From: Ochotona curzoniae
Taxonomy: Eukaryota > Chordata > Mammalia > Lagomorpha > Ochotonidae
Direction: 5' to 3'
NCBI RefSeq assembly: GCF_017591425.1
Contig: NW_024465751.1
Span: forward strand, 8,060,001-8,124,000
DNA: 64,000 bases
In this document: positions 46,391-58,750 of the stretch, one piece after another
How the letters are laid out: every line of letters starts with the position of its first letter
Position numbering within the stretch: the first letter of the stretch is position 1
Notes under the pieces: generated by a model
Seen by the model: only the letters and a program-made list of their open reading frames with translations
Database searches by the model: none
What the model was told of the DNA's origin: nothing
Program-made: the position numbers and the translations under genes

Positions 46391-47093
46391 ATTTTTATAT
46401 TTTAAAAAATAATTTGCTATTCTTTGTTTGGAAAATCTTATTTAAAAACTTCCATTAATCCCCACCCCACTCTCATTCCTTCAACAAATTCTTTGCATCC
46501 AGTTCTGTGACATTCCAAGTTTCTCTCATTCCCAAGACATCAATTACTTGTTAATATTACTGGTGCCCAATAGAGTGCTTTGCATAAAGTAGATAACTAA
46601 TCACTAAAAAAAAAGGTAACAGGAGAGATTATGCATACGGGTGGAAGAAGCCAAGGGGCATCTGGGAAATCTCCACACCTCCTGCTTAGATTTGCTGTGA
46701 TTTTGAAAGTGCTCTGCTAACATTATTTTCTTTTTTAAAAAGGAAGATAAAGCAAGGGCTATGTCAAGTAGCGATGTGCTGGTTAGGAAGTTCACGCAAG
46801 CTCTTCCTAAGCAAGCAGCATTCCTCCAGGAAGACACATCTGCCTCATTTCCTTTGCCTGTACAGATTTTAATCATGGAGAGCAATTTTATATATATAAA
46901 CATAAATAAAAATTATAAAATTAAATGTCTTTAACAAGCTAAAACTAATATTTGAGAAGTATATTACAGTTCATAAAACACTTTCACATACATATCTGAT
47001 TTAACTTATATAACTCTGTGGGCTAGTTATTATTATGATTATTACATGATTCATACTTCTCAGAAAACTAAAATTTCATTGAGATAATAAAAA
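46391..47093. other. AT-rich intron with a weak L2/MIR-like patch
   Basis: 46555-46600 (CCCAATAGAGTGCTTTGCAT) resembles an L2/MIR tail; too short to call. Confidence 0.4.
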
Positions 47094-47295
47094 CTGGGAT
47101 GGGCATCTGATGTAGCTGTTAAGATGCTCCTATGGATGCCTGCATTCTGTGCTGAAGCACATGCATTCAAGTCCCAGCTCGGTTTCTGATCAGCTTCTTG
47201 CTAATGCGTACCCATAAGGCAGCAGGTAAGGCTGGTTCAAGTACTTGCGTCCGTACCACCAACATGGGATACCTGAACTGAATCCCAAGTTCATG
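47094..47295 (+). mobile_element. C-type SINE, old, 3' part missing
   Basis: 'GATGGGCATCTGATGTAGCT' head, 'GGTTCAAGTACTTGCGTCCG' centre. Ends where L1 sequence begins. Confidence 0.75.
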
Positions 47296-47530
47296 GCTAG
47301 CCACAGGCTGGAATCAACCAAAATGTCCTTCAACTGGCAAACAGCTAGCTCAACTATGTTTTATCTCTATGATGGGATACTACTCAGCAGCAACATATCA
47401 ACTGCTGACACTTGTCAACTCCATGGATAGATCTCAAATGAATTCTTCTAAGTAAGAGGAGTCACTACAGAAGTTACATATTGTGTAGCTGTATCTATAT
47501 AATTTTCTGGAAAGCTTAAAACTATTTTAT
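47296..47530 (+). mobile_element. L1 ORF2/3' end remnant
   Basis: AACCAAAATGTCCTTCAACT, ATGATGGGATACTACTCAGC and 'CATATTGTGTAGCTGTATCT' match the end of old L1 elements (ORF2 C-terminus into 3' UTR). Confidence 0.8.
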
Positions 47531-47629
47531 AAAAAAGTAGTTTCCAAAGCTGCGAATGACAGACACTGACCATGAAGGGGCACAAGAGAATATCCAAGGT
47601 GACAGAGCTGGTAGGACACTTGGTCATGC

Positions 47630-47730
47630 AAGAGCTCATCTGTGAAACAAAGCCAATAATCTCTACCTACTGCAGTAAGTTGCTGTGTATGCTGAATGAG
47701 ATAATATAGAGAGGAGTATTTCATGAAGCA
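47630..47730 (+). mobile_element. MIR right half
   Basis: CTCATCTGTGAAACAAAGCC, 'GAATGAGATAATATAGAGAG' follow MIR from 'CTCATCTGTAAAATGGG' on. Confidence 0.6.
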
Positions 47731-48043
47731 AAATACATGTTTTGAAAACTTAGCAGTATGTATGCAATTTGCACACATTCCTCTGGTTCTATCAACACGG
47801 CAAAGCAGTAACCCTTCACAAGGACCATTACCACTTTGAGCATTTTAGGGCCAAGTGGCAGGTCTTGGCAAGCAAGCCAACAACATATAGTTAATGAAGA
47901 TGATGAGCGTTAATAGATAATAATAAATGATGAACATTACACAATTTCTCATCGTGTGCCAGACTGACTTAGTGATGAAAAGAGACCAAAGGAGCATTTT
48001 TAGGACAAGCCTACAGACAGATATAATGCACTCAGGCACATTT
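47731..48043. other. Intron, nothing recognised
   Basis: AT-rich, no element assigned. Confidence 0.4.
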
Positions 48044-48060
48044 CTTCTTCCAATTCTTTT

Positions 48061-48395
48061 TTTTTTTTTTAAAGATTTATTTTTATTATTTTTTTCATTG
48101 GAAAGGCGGATGTACAGAGAGAGGAGAGAGAGAGAGGAAGATCTTCCGTCCGATGATTCACTCCCCAAGTGAGCGCAACGGGCCGATACTATGCCGACCC
48201 GAAGCCAGGAGCCTCTTCCGGGTCTCCCGCACGGGTGCAGGTTCCCAAAGCTTTGGGCCGTCCTCCACTGCTTTCCCAGGCCACAAGCAGGGAGCTGGAA
48301 GGGAAGCGGGGCTGCCGGGATTAGAACCAGCGCCCATATGGGATCCCGGGGTTGCAAGGCGAGGACTTAACCACTTGCGCCACCGCGCCGGGCCC
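48061..48395 (-). mobile_element. C-type SINE, young, with 17-bp duplication
   Basis: CTTCTTCCAATTCTTTT at 48044-48060 and 48396-48412. Reverse strand keeps CCGTCCGATGATTCACTCCC and CGCCACCGCGCCGGGCCC. Confidence 0.98.
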
Positions 48396-48462
48396 CTTCT
48401 TCCAATTCTTTTGGAATCTTGAAAGTAGAAATGTACTTTCTGCTTGGCTTCTGATTTTTTAA

Positions 48463-48803
48463 AAAATATTTATTTATTACTTAATTTTTTTATTGGAAAA
48501 GCAGATTTATAGAGAGAAGCAGATACAGAGAGAAAGATCTTCCATCCACTGGTTCACTCCCTAAGTGGCCCTAACACTAGGAGTTGAGCTGATCCAAAGC
48601 CAAGGGCAAGGAGCTTTGAGCCTCTTCCGGGTTTGCTATGAGTGCAAGGTCCCAAGGCTTTGGGCCATCCTCAACTGCTTTCCCAGGCCACAAACAGAGA
48701 GCTGGATGGGAACTGGAGCAGCTGAGACATGAACCAATGCCCATACAGATTCTCAGAGCTTGCAAGGTGAGGATTTAACCACTGAATTTAGGATTTAGGC
48801 CTG
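48463..48803 (-). mobile_element. C-type SINE, middle age
   Basis: Reverse strand from 'AAATATTTATTTATTACTTA' to 'GGATTTAGGCCTGG'. Confidence 0.93.
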
Positions 48804-50404
48804 GTTTCTGATTTTTTTCTAAGAAAATACCCTCCCAAGCACACCTGTCACTCCCAGCTAGCAGCATCTTGAATTGAGGGATTTTAATTCATTGATTATA
48901 AAATAGATTTTATTGTAGAAACTAGTAAATACATTTTTTCTAAGATATGTGGGGACAGTGGAGTCAGTGTAGTAATGCTACCAACTCAAAATGTTTATTC
49001 TATAAACATGTATGCACCTCTTCATATTTTTATTAGTCACTTATAAATCTTTCCTAATCTTTACTATTTAAAAGGTGTCTTATGTTTATTACCATATTAC
49101 TACCTATAGTTCCTATACCACATCCTTTTTCAGATGTATCTTTTAAAAATAATTTGTTTTAGTCTGTAGTTTGCTTATTATTCCATTCCAAAGGTTATTC
49201 ATCTTCAATACATTTCCATATCAATGGCTCTGAATTTCTATATAAACAAAACATAATTCTCTTTCTGTAATTGCTGCTTCACATATATAATAATATATAA
49301 TTACAGCTAGTCTAAAAAGCCAAATATTAGCATATCTTAATTGAGTTTAAAATGTCTGAACAGCTGATTAAACCATATTCACATACTATGTACACAGTTA
49401 CACACTCAGCTGTCAAAATTCTGTTTAAAGGTTGCCTTTCATAAAAACACACAAAGTGCTAGGAGTGTTTAACAACTTTGTCTGATACTCCCATCATACC
49501 TAACAATTACAGAACTTTTAAATGATTTCAACTTCAGGAGTCGTAACTTGACAAGATAATTACTTTCTTAAGTAGAAAGTCCTTCTATGTTTAGAGCATA
49601 GATGGCATCACACTCATCAAAATGAGAGAAACACCCATGGTTCAGTTTGTGTTGAAACTTGCTGCTGACTCATTTGTCCCTTGATAACTGAATCTTTTGT
49701 TACTAACTTTAATTGTAGGCATCTCTCACTCTAGATCTTCCCCTTTCCTTATGAAAGTATCTGCTATCCTTGTGGCCTCCTGACTCTGAGACACTGGGTA
49801 AATATATCACCTCCAGGATTCTTTTTCATAGTGTTCAGTCTGCTAAAAACAGAACTTGCATTTTTCATGCATTCCTTTCCCACATACGCGTATGGATGTT
49901 GTAAAGATTAAGTGAGATGATGTATGTGCAAGAGATTATTGTTGTTATGCTTAAAATAAATTTTGTGGAATTTGTTCTGAACTTGTGATGCAATAACTAT
50001 TTTATTCCTCACTGCCAAACCAAGCCACTAACCACAGCAGCAACGTCATTCTTAGACACAAAATGCTCACAATGTATTGCCAGAGGAATGGGAGCCACAA
50101 AAGGAGACTGTTATAAAACGTATGAGCTTCTTTCTACTCCTCATCTCTACGTGCCAGTGAGCAACAGTCTCATTCAGCTGGGTGAAGCACCTTCTCCCCG
50201 TCATGGGGGCACATCACTGTGGTTTGTGATGTCAGAGGCCCAAACAGATAGATGATCCATTACTCAAGACTGCTAGGAAGAGTCAGTTTTTCAAGAAAAG
50301 AATGAAATAAACTGACAGGAAGGAAAACAAATGGAAGCGCTTGAAGCACTGCTGTGACACAGAAGGGAGGATATGCCGCTGGCCGCGCCCAAGCCCGAGG
50401 TGGG
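48804..50404. other. AT-rich repeat-poor intron
   Basis: 49890-49940 (GTTGTAAAGATTAAGTGAGA) is MIR-like but isolated. A small CpG group at 50375-50397 (GCCGCTGGCCGCGCCCAAGC) stands out from the AT-rich context. Confidence 0.45.
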
Positions 50405-50580
50405 ATTTCAGCACTTAGGTTCTTAGGAGGTTTTATTATCTCTGCCTATTTCCTAACCTATAAAATGCAGATAGCAATTTTATAGAGTTAGGAGAAATAA
50501 ATAAGCATACATAAAAATTAGGCAAGTACCATATTTTGTGCATAGGTAGGCACTCAAATAATGTTTCTCAATGAGTGTTA
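50405..50580 (+). mobile_element. MIR right half
   Basis: 'TTTCCTAACCTATAAAATGC', AGTTAGGAGAAATAAATAAG, TAGGTAGGCACTCAAATAAT follow the MIR right half. Confidence 0.65.
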
Positions 50581-51168
50581 ACTAAATACCTCATATACCA
50601 GGCACTCAACAGAAACATGTTAAAACTTTTTAAAATTATACTTATTAATAGGAATAAGGCAAACTGGAGATGAATGCTGAGTAGTTGGAACTTCTTTGTT
50701 GCTCAACATAAAGGACCCACAGAAAGGTTAATGTCTCACTACAAAGTAGTGCTTTGATAACATAATGGCTCAATTAAAACTCTACCAACCCAGAATCAAT
50801 CCCTTCATTTGGATTCATCTTTTTCATTACTACATTATTTGGTATCTTAGATGTGTTTTAAAATGCAAATATTTCTAGGAAGTAACAACTTTATGAAACA
50901 GAAGAGGGAATTCCTATACCTCTCTCAAAAGTTCTCTCCATGGCATCTCCTGTCTTCTGATCACACAGTTACTTAGCTTTGCAATCTTGTGCATGTCACT
51001 TTCTATCTCTGTGGCTGCTGCATGACCAAAAACTCAAATGTACTGATCTAAATCAAGATTTATGCAAAAATGAAAAGGGATTGGAGACAAAAGAAAGTAC
51101 AAGGAAAAGGTCGCACAGAAGAGTCCAATATTGTGAAGGGAGGAAAAGGTTTAGAGGCAGATGCATAA
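50581..51168. other. AT-rich intron, nothing recognised
   Basis: No element assigned. Confidence 0.4.
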
Positions 51169-51182
51169 AGAATAAAAATTTG

Positions 51183-51521
51183 GGCCCAGTGCAACAGTGC
51201 AATGGTTAAGGTCCTCGTCTTGAACGCACTGGGATCCCATATGAGCACCAGTTCTAATCCCAGCAGTTCCATTTCCCATCCAGCTCCCTGCTTGTGGCCT
51301 GGGAAAGTAATAGAGGATGGCCCAAAGCCTTGGGACCCTGCACATACATGGGAGACCAGAAAGAAGTTCCTGGCTTCTGGCTTTGGATCAGCACAGCACC
51401 AGCCATTGCAGCCACTTGGGGAGTGACTCAGCGGACGGAAGATCTTCCTCTCTGTCCCTCCTCCTCTCTGTACATCTGCCTTTCCAATAAAATAAGTAAA
51501 TCTTAAAAAAAAAAAAAAAAA
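51183..51521 (+). mobile_element. C-type SINE, middle age, with 14-bp duplication
   Basis: AGAATAAAAATTTG at 51169-51182 and AGAACAAAAATTTG at 51522-51535 (one difference). Several CpGs lost in the head. Confidence 0.96.
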
Positions 51522-51782
51522 AGAACAAAAATTTGCACAGGTCCAGAATTTCAATTAATGTGCGTAAGCCCTCAGGTCTGGGATGCAAACAAATTTGGAA
51601 AAAAGTCACTCTCAGCCATAAAATTCAAAAGAATAACATCAGCATTTCCCAAAAGTTTAGTGTCACACAGCAAGTGAATAATGACTGATGGTTTTCATTA
51701 ATAATGTCAATGAAAAAATGAAGATCAATTGAGAACAGCAAAGATTATCTAGTCATTAAACTTTAAGCTTTTGTGAGTCTTT

Positions 51783-51956
51783 TGTGAGGGTGCAGGGGCC
51801 TGGCCTAAGGACTGAAGCCCTCCTCTACTGCTTTCCCAGGCCACAAGCAGAGAGCTGGATCAGGAATGGAGCAGCCAGAACATGAATCAGTGCTCATATG
51901 AGATGCCATCATTGCAGAGAGAGGACTGGTTTGCTACATCACTGTGGACCCCCACC
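51783..51956 (-). mobile_element. C-type SINE, old, 5' half only
   Basis: Reverse strand: 'CTCTACTGCTTTCCCAGGCC', ACAAGCAGAGAGCTGGATCA and 'GAATCAGTGCTCATATGAGA'. The tail half is missing. Confidence 0.85.
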
Positions 51957-53074
51957 CATTTTTCTTTCCTTTAAATCAACTTAAGGGATTTTTAAGACAA
52001 TGCAAATTTCTAACATTTTCAGTTGATTTTAGATCCCAACCCTAAGAACGTCAATTCCCCATCTCAACATGCTCTCTTTACTGACAATGTATCATTAAGG
52101 GGATAAGCATTCTTCAGGTCACCTTAACTAGGTTCTGACCTCATTTTCTTCAGTTTCTCAGCTCAGTTAGACTCTATTCTAGAAATATTAACTGAGCTCT
52201 GATTATCCAAGCACAAAAGGAATATGGAGATGAAGAAGAAAGGACTTTTTGGTTTGCAAGATCCCAATTTCAGTTCCCTGCAGGCTGGCAAGTCACATCC
52301 TCAAGACAGACATTTGGACTTTATGACAAATCAAGACAGTTGAAGGTTGAAGGGTATCAGGATGAAGTTAGGGTGGTTAACATTTTTCTACTCTAAAGTA
52401 GTTGATGCATTTCTGGGCAAAGCCCAACATTTTCCCTCTTGGCACTACCTTGGTTTCTTCCCTAACTCTTCTTCTTTCAAGCTTCAAAACCCATATGCAT
52501 CTTCCAATTGCTAGTTTTCTTGATGAGCATGTTGATCATCTACATCTGGGTGAGCGTCTTCTACATCTGGCGTCTCACACAAAACCTCCATATGTCTTTT
52601 CAATAGAACCCAACAACCCTCCTCCACGTAAGTGTATATCCCCAAGGAAGTGAAAAATGCACATTCTGGACTAAGTTTGGAATATCTTAAAAGTAAATTC
52701 ATCTTCTTCGCTGAACAAGTTGTACTTTACTATTAGTAAAGTCAATGGGATGCCACTCATGAATGTGTCTAGTAAAGCACTAAAAATGGTATTATGAGAA
52801 GGGAAAGCCAAAGGTTGTGAATTCATAGTTTTTGTTACATGGTTCTTAAAATCTAGATAACGAAAAATAATTTCCTTATTTTCTGGGTTTTCTAAAGGAT
52901 TTGAAGGTCTGACAATACTGGGTACATCCCTGTCCATGGGTACATCCCTGTGGACAGCAGGAGAGTCAGGCATCCTGCTTCAGTTCTCAAACAGAGAAGG
53001 TTCCTCCTGGAGACGTGTGGAAAGGACCTATGCCATGCTCATACAATAGGCTTTGATCTCATGCTAGAGTTCAA
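51957..53074. other. Intron, nothing firmly recognised
   Basis: Overlapping minus frames at 52511-52702 and 52671-52973 and a plus frame at 52402-52653. An 18-bp unit is duplicated in tandem at 52920-52955 (GGGTACATCCCTGT core). No family identified. Confidence 0.4.
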
Positions 53075-53240
53075 GCATGACAGCAGTAAGTAAAACATAA
53101 ACTCCCTACCCTCAAGCAACTACACATTGGCTTTGGAAAGATGCTGGAGGAAAAATAATAGTCATCCACTGGGAACAGTGCAAAGGAAAGTATCGTAAAA
53201 GTACCCTGAGAAGGAAATCCCTACTCAACATCACCTTGAA
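53075..53240 (-). mobile_element. L2 fragment
   Basis: 'CAGTAAGTAAAACATAAACT', CCCTACCCTCAAGCAACTAC read as reverse L2 (…CCCTGCCCTCAAGGAGCT). Confidence 0.55.
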
Positions 53241-53735
53241 TGGGTTCTTTTGTGAAGTGAACGGCTACTCCCTATGTTATCAGCTTTGACATCTAGACCG
53301 GGAGTGTTTCAAGTGAATCTATGTAATTACCAGGTGACAGTACCCATCCTTATGTCTCTTCATAAGGGTGATACAAACATCACTGTCACTCAAAATAATC
53401 GCAAAGTCTTACGGCCCTAACGGTGGAAAGCAAGTTGTCTAAATTTGTGGTGAGCAACTTTATATCAACGATTTTTACTTAAAAAACAGGCTTTCCCTTA
53501 CTCTTAACATTTCTAATTTTTTTTTCAACCACAAAGCTGATATATTTCAAATATATTTGAAAGTTTTTAAGTCTCAGCTATTGATTACGGCCTTCAATTT
53601 CTGCCTCTGCTGATCTACACAAAAAATACTTGCTAATTATTTAACAGGCAAGTGAATAAAGGATGTCAAATGATTGCTTGTTTATCTGAGAAAGAACCTA
53701 CACAGAGCTGCTCATACATTCCAAATGAGACCTCT
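53241..53735. other. AT-rich intron, nothing recognised
   Basis: No element assigned. Confidence 0.4.
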
Positions 53736-54046
53736 GGTGGGGCCAGCACTCTGACCCAGCGGGTCAAGCTGCTGCCTGCGGTGTCTGTATCTCACGTATC
53801 ACTTCTAGTTCAGTATCAGCTGCACCGCTTCCAGTTCCCTGCGAATGCACTGGGAAAACACTGGAAGATAGCCCAAGTACTTGGAGTCCTGCTAAGCAAG
53901 CGGAAGACCTAGACCGAGTTCTAGGCTCCTTGTCTTGATCTGGCCCAGTTTGACTATCGTGACCAAATGGGGAGTAAGCCAGTGGATCTCATTCTCACCG
54001 TCTCTCCTTGATTGTTGGTCATTCTGTCTTTCAAAAAAAAAAATCA
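53736..54046 (+). mobile_element. C-type SINE, old
   Basis: 'TGGGGCCAGCACTCTGACCC' head, 'GAAGATAGCCCAAGTACTTG' centre, ATGGGGAGTAAGCCAGTGGA, 'CTGTCTTTCAAAAAAAAAA' tail. Confidence 0.85.
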
Positions 54047-55598
54047 CCACATGCTAAAATTAACAAATCATGAATTGCAGTAGCAAATATAGTTGAAGGC
54101 AAAGAGAAAAAATTACCCCAAACGTAATGTTCATTTTGTCCAAGAAACTCTTATTACGTTTGTCTTAAAGCTAATTACATTGTCTACTTCACAGCTTGGG
54201 CTGATGTCTATTGATGAAAATGGAATGCTTTCCTTTGAAATTACTCCCTAATTTAGTTATCACTACCATCTCTTCCTCGGTCATCTTATTCAGAAATATA
54301 AAAGTAATCTTATTATATTGCAATATGCATCCCTGCTCCTGAATGACAGAACATCAAAAAAAAAAAAAAAAAAACCTGTTACATATATCTGAAGTAGGAT
54401 GCTGGACCTTCTACCATTGTCTACGCCTGCAATGTCATGACACACTTAAATAGCAGAATGACAGACTTGTGGTCCCTGCTGAAGGACTATCTACTGTAAC
54501 AGTGCAGGGAAACAGAGTGGAGGAGAGGGGATGCGGAGGGAGAAGCGGAAATCCCTAAATCCCCAGGACTGGTTCCTGAAAAACAAAAATAAATACATAA
54601 ATAATTAAAAAATAACTTTAAGTTAAAGCAACCAAGTTTTTCATAAGAGAGGAATGAAGCTCACCCCCCCCCCAAAAAAAGTTATTTTAAATCCATATTG
54701 ACTGTATGCTTTCAAGAATGAGAAATAGAATCAGGGGGCCCCACAGGAGGCTATACTGCACATTAAGGAACGAAAACCCTCCTGAATATTCAACTCAATC
54801 TTCCCACAATGCTATATAAGCTCTTTCTCACCAACAACTCTGTAAAACTTACATCCCTGATCTAAACATGTAAGTCATGTAATCCTGACAAGTTGTGACA
54901 GATACAACAATCTCTGCATGACGGGGCTTCCAAAAGTATGGAAAAGTAATATTAAAAAAAAAAATTAAACTTTCATTACCCATGAATTTTGAGGCATTTT
55001 ATATAAATACTAGGTATCCACAGAATACAAAGATCTATCCAAAGAGGTGAGAGTCAATACGAGGTGATATATATATATAAGACAGAATTATTGAAACATA
55101 CTATGTGCAACTGAAACATGTTACTTTGGGAGTAGTAATATCTTTTAAGTGACTAGAGAATATCATTTGTATTCTTAGGGTTGGTAATATCAGACACCTA
55201 TATGGCTCCTTCCGCTTGCCACTGCATCCATCATTATAATCTTTCCTGCTGGGCCCAAACCCATCCTTAGAATCTTTCTTAACAAGTGCCCAGAGTGCCC
55301 CTCCCTCTCAAGTGACTAGCACTATCAACACAACAGATGCATCTGTGTTCACTTAGGTCTCACATGACACCTGCTTGCTTTGATTTAATCTTGGATATAA
55401 ATCTTCCACATTTTCATATTTGGATACACAACCTTCTCCAAGGCCCTTAGCCTTTCATTCATTTCACAGAATAACTGCAGTGATTCATACATAGTAGGCA
55501 CTCTATCTATTAAAAAAAAAAAAAGAAAGAAAGAAAGAAAAAGAGAAGACAAACGGCCTGCACTGAGGAGAAAATCTTCACTTAAAAATAAAAAAAAA
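54047..55598. other. AT-rich intron, nothing recognised
   Basis: A run 54356-54374, C run 54665-54674, (AT)n at 55067-55080, and an (AAAG)n tract at 55512-55545 just before the next SINE. 55440-55500 is faintly MIR-like. Confidence 0.45.
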
Positions 55599-55599
55599 T

Positions 55600-55926
55600 A
55601 GAGCCTGGCGCAGTAGCCTAGTAGCTAAAGTCCTCACCTTGCATGCACCGGGATCCCATTTAGGTACCAGTTCATATACTGGCAGCTCTACTTCCCATCC
55701 AGCTTCCTGTTTATGGCCTGGGAAAAAGGCGAGGATGGCCCAAAGCCTTGGGACCCTGCACCTGCATGGGAGACCCAGAGGAGGTTTCTGGCTCCTGGCT
55801 TTGAATCAGCTCAATTCTGGCCATTGCAGCCCCTTAGGTAGTGAGCCAACAGATGAAGATCTTTCTTTCTTTCTTTGTCCTCCTCTCTCTATATATGACT
55901 TTATAATAAATAAACCTTTTTAAAAA
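55600..55926 (+). mobile_element. C-type SINE, middle age
   Basis: 'GAGCCTGGCGCAGTAGCCTA' to 'TTTATAATAAATAAACCTTT'. Nearest SINE on the donor side of the exon (3.3 kb). Confidence 0.94.
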
Positions 55927-56498
55927 ATAAAAACAAATAAGAAACCATGTTTGTTTAGGTCAGGGATCAGTAGACTACTTCTTCAAGGAGTTAGTTACCC
56001 GCTGGCCAGATGATTTCTGATTCAAGCACTCACATCTGCTCGGTGCTGTCAGACCCTATGACGATACACAAGATGCCTCTGCTCCAATCCGGCCTCAGAA
56101 CCCAACACTGAACCGGGATTTCACATCATTTAGGTGTTGCAAAACTGTATTCCTCTGAATTTTATTGCAACAATTAAACACATTAAAGAAAAACACCTTT
56201 CTTAACTTTGATCCATAGAAAAAGAGGTGGGAAGTTGATTTGGCCTAAATCTGGGGTTCGCAACATGAAAACTTGCTATGTTCTCCACGATCCTGTCAGG
56301 AAACACATCTGCCAATGTCTGCCCTAGCCTAGACAAGGTGCGCAACAGGGCAAAGTGAGGATCTCGTCGTCGTCTATGAAGCCAGGCATTGAAGACAGGC
56401 ACAAAACTGTAAAACAGTACTGCTCTTCTGAATGTTGATAAAATAGATCACGTTTCATATCAAATGATGTTGATATTAACATGTCATGGTACATCCTA
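55927..56498. other. Intron, nothing recognised
   Basis: Frames at 56202-56402 and 56324-56524 on the minus strand have no family resemblance. Confidence 0.4.
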
Positions 56499-56848
56499 TT
56501 ATTTAAAAAAAAACTTTGAACCATCTCCGCTATGGTGGACTATGTCAATCAGTGGATTTTTCAAAGACCGCATAGTGCTTGGAGTGGCAAGATTGACAGC
56601 AATTCATAACTGTTGCAATATCAAAACCACTTGAGCAAGAACCTCAGAGCATGCCCTACATCCGGCACCTGGGGAGGGTGGGAAATTGGGTGGGCCTTCT
56701 CCCTTAATACCCCCCTTTAAACATGAAGGTAACAATATGGAAAACATACTAGTCTTATCCACTTTCCTGTAGCCCTTGAACCTTCTTACCCTAATTAACT
56801 ATGTAAAGAATATTAAAATAAAATTTTATTTAAAAAAAAAAACTTTGA
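56499..56848 (+). mobile_element. Short retroposon of the GC-rich family, with target-site duplication
   Basis: A flank of about 21 bases (TTATTT, an A run, CTTTGA) occurs at 56499-56519 and 56826-56848, differing only in A-run length. Between lies a unit of about 306 bases. It has a G-rich tract ('CACCTGGGGAGGGTGGGAAA') and ends CCCTTGAACCTTCTTACCCT, AATTAACTATGTAAAG, ATTAAAATAAAA. It aligns with the 3' part of 41888-42622 and the tail of 15442-16794. Fits a strongly 5'-truncated L1. Confidence 0.75.
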
Positions 56849-58564
56849 GAATCCTTACTTTTGATTTTATTATAACAAATTGGTAAAACTCATGCGAACA
56901 AAAGATAATCTGGGAGTTCTCACGTAATTTTAAGACTAAAATGGGGGCAGAAAACGAGCTTTGAGAATGAGTGGCTGGGCTCCCATGGGTTGAGCTTACT
57001 ACTGCCAAGAATGTCCCTGGACCAGCAGAGCAGACAGAAGCAGCAGACAGACCAGCCCACTGCCATCGCCACCTTGGCTTCTTCCAACCTAAGTGTCTGC
57101 TGGCAACTCTCGTCCCTGATACTCACTGAGTGAAATTTAATCTCATGCATTTCTGTTCTCAGATAATAAATATGGTGGCCATTTTACACTTTGGAGGATG
57201 ATCCTAATCAGAACTCATAGCAGAGTTAAATCTGAAGAAGTAAGATCTTCTAGACATGATGTGAGCTTACTGTCAGCAGTGCTAACAATACTGAACTAAG
57301 AATTAAACTTTGTAAGTAAGGCAGACACACTTTATAGTGCATTTTCAAAGAGTGTTAGTATTTTATTTATTTCACCATTTAATAAATTTTTAAAAGAATA
57401 TTTTATGGGAACTAAAAAGGAAAGTTGTTTAAATTCCAGTATTACAATACTTGGGGAAATCACAGAAGGAAGCAATTCCTTTCAATATAAATTTACCTGG
57501 TCACAAAGCTTAGCTGTCCAAACTATCCAAGCATATCACTGACCTTGGGAAATCTGGAAACCTTGCTTTTTTTTTTTCCATTTTAGAAAAAATAAAAATG
57601 ATTCTGACACTTATCACTATGTTGTTAGTTAGAACAAGTGCCCTTCCTATCAAGTGACTAACACTATCAACATGTATTTCTCATGAATACATGATTCTAA
57701 AACTCTATAATTTCTTAATTTCTCTTAATGTTAACTTTGTAAACAGCAATAAAGAAAGAAATTTACATGATGGGATATGCATCCTTCAAGGTGTATTACA
57801 ACAAGTCTTACTGGATGCTATGTCTGCCATAATTTGTGAACACTGGCTCAAAGCTGTAAAATAAAATATATTTGGCTGTTTTGACCATGGCTGACACTGT
57901 AATACACTAAATCTTTAAGATGTTAGTGAGGTTAAGAAAGGTACTAGCAAATTATTATCCATTTGCGAGAATTATTACTCATTTGGGGAACAGTGCAAAT
58001 TCCATCAGAAAGATTCTGGTAGCAATGATGTTCAATGAAGAACAAAATATAGATATAAAATATGAGGGAAATGCTTACTGTTTAAGTCTACAATAAAAGC
58101 AAGTCTCATCATGATTGCAAAACATTCCAAATTGTGAAACTTAAGTTATTTATGAAGTTGACAGAAACAGCTTCCTCAGCCATTTTTTGAGATCTCAGCA
58201 TCAATTTAAAGAAAAATGCTTATACTTAAAATAATGTATTTCAAAATATGAATCCCTACACTGAGTATATAAAAATGATGAAATGAATACGTCTCACACC
58301 ATACAACATTCCCATTCCATATGTCAGTAATGAAGATGACAGGACACTGAGGCAGAAAAAAAAAGAATGCTATTTGTTACTTCATTCAATTTCTTACAGA
58401 ATTTTGCCTCAATTTAAAAGAAGACAAGACTATGTCAATAAACACAGACTCGTGTGAAAAAACTGACCTATATGTTTAGAAAGTAACAACTTTAAAAAGA
58501 AATCACAGAATGTATAGTACCATAAAGATAAGATAAAAAACAGATCAAGGATATTTTGGTCTAT
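56849..58564. other. AT-rich repeat-poor intron near the NSMCE2 exon
   Basis: No SINE, LINE or LTR recognised in 1.7 kb. No coding-like frame supported. Confidence 0.45.
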
Positions 58565-58750
58565 CTGAGGTTATCGCAAAAAGTTTGTAGAAAAATAGAA
58601 TTAAAAGTGCGGTTCATTTTAGCACAAAACAAAATCCTGAAATCCATGCACATGTGTTATATATATATGTATATAGGTACACACACACACACACACACAT
58701 ATACATATATATAAATAATGTATTTTTCATTAACTTCTAAAGTACGCTCG
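58565..58750. mobile_element. Mariner-like MITE, copy 4, expanded by AC/AT repeat
   Basis: 'CGCAAAAAGTTTGTAGAAAA' left end and 'TTTTTCATTAACTTCTAAAG' right end are imperfect inverted repeats. The centre 'TTTTAGCACAAAACAAAATC' and GAAATCCATGCACATG recalls copies 1 and 2. An (AC)n/(AT)n tract (58679-58717) interrupts it. Confidence 0.55.
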
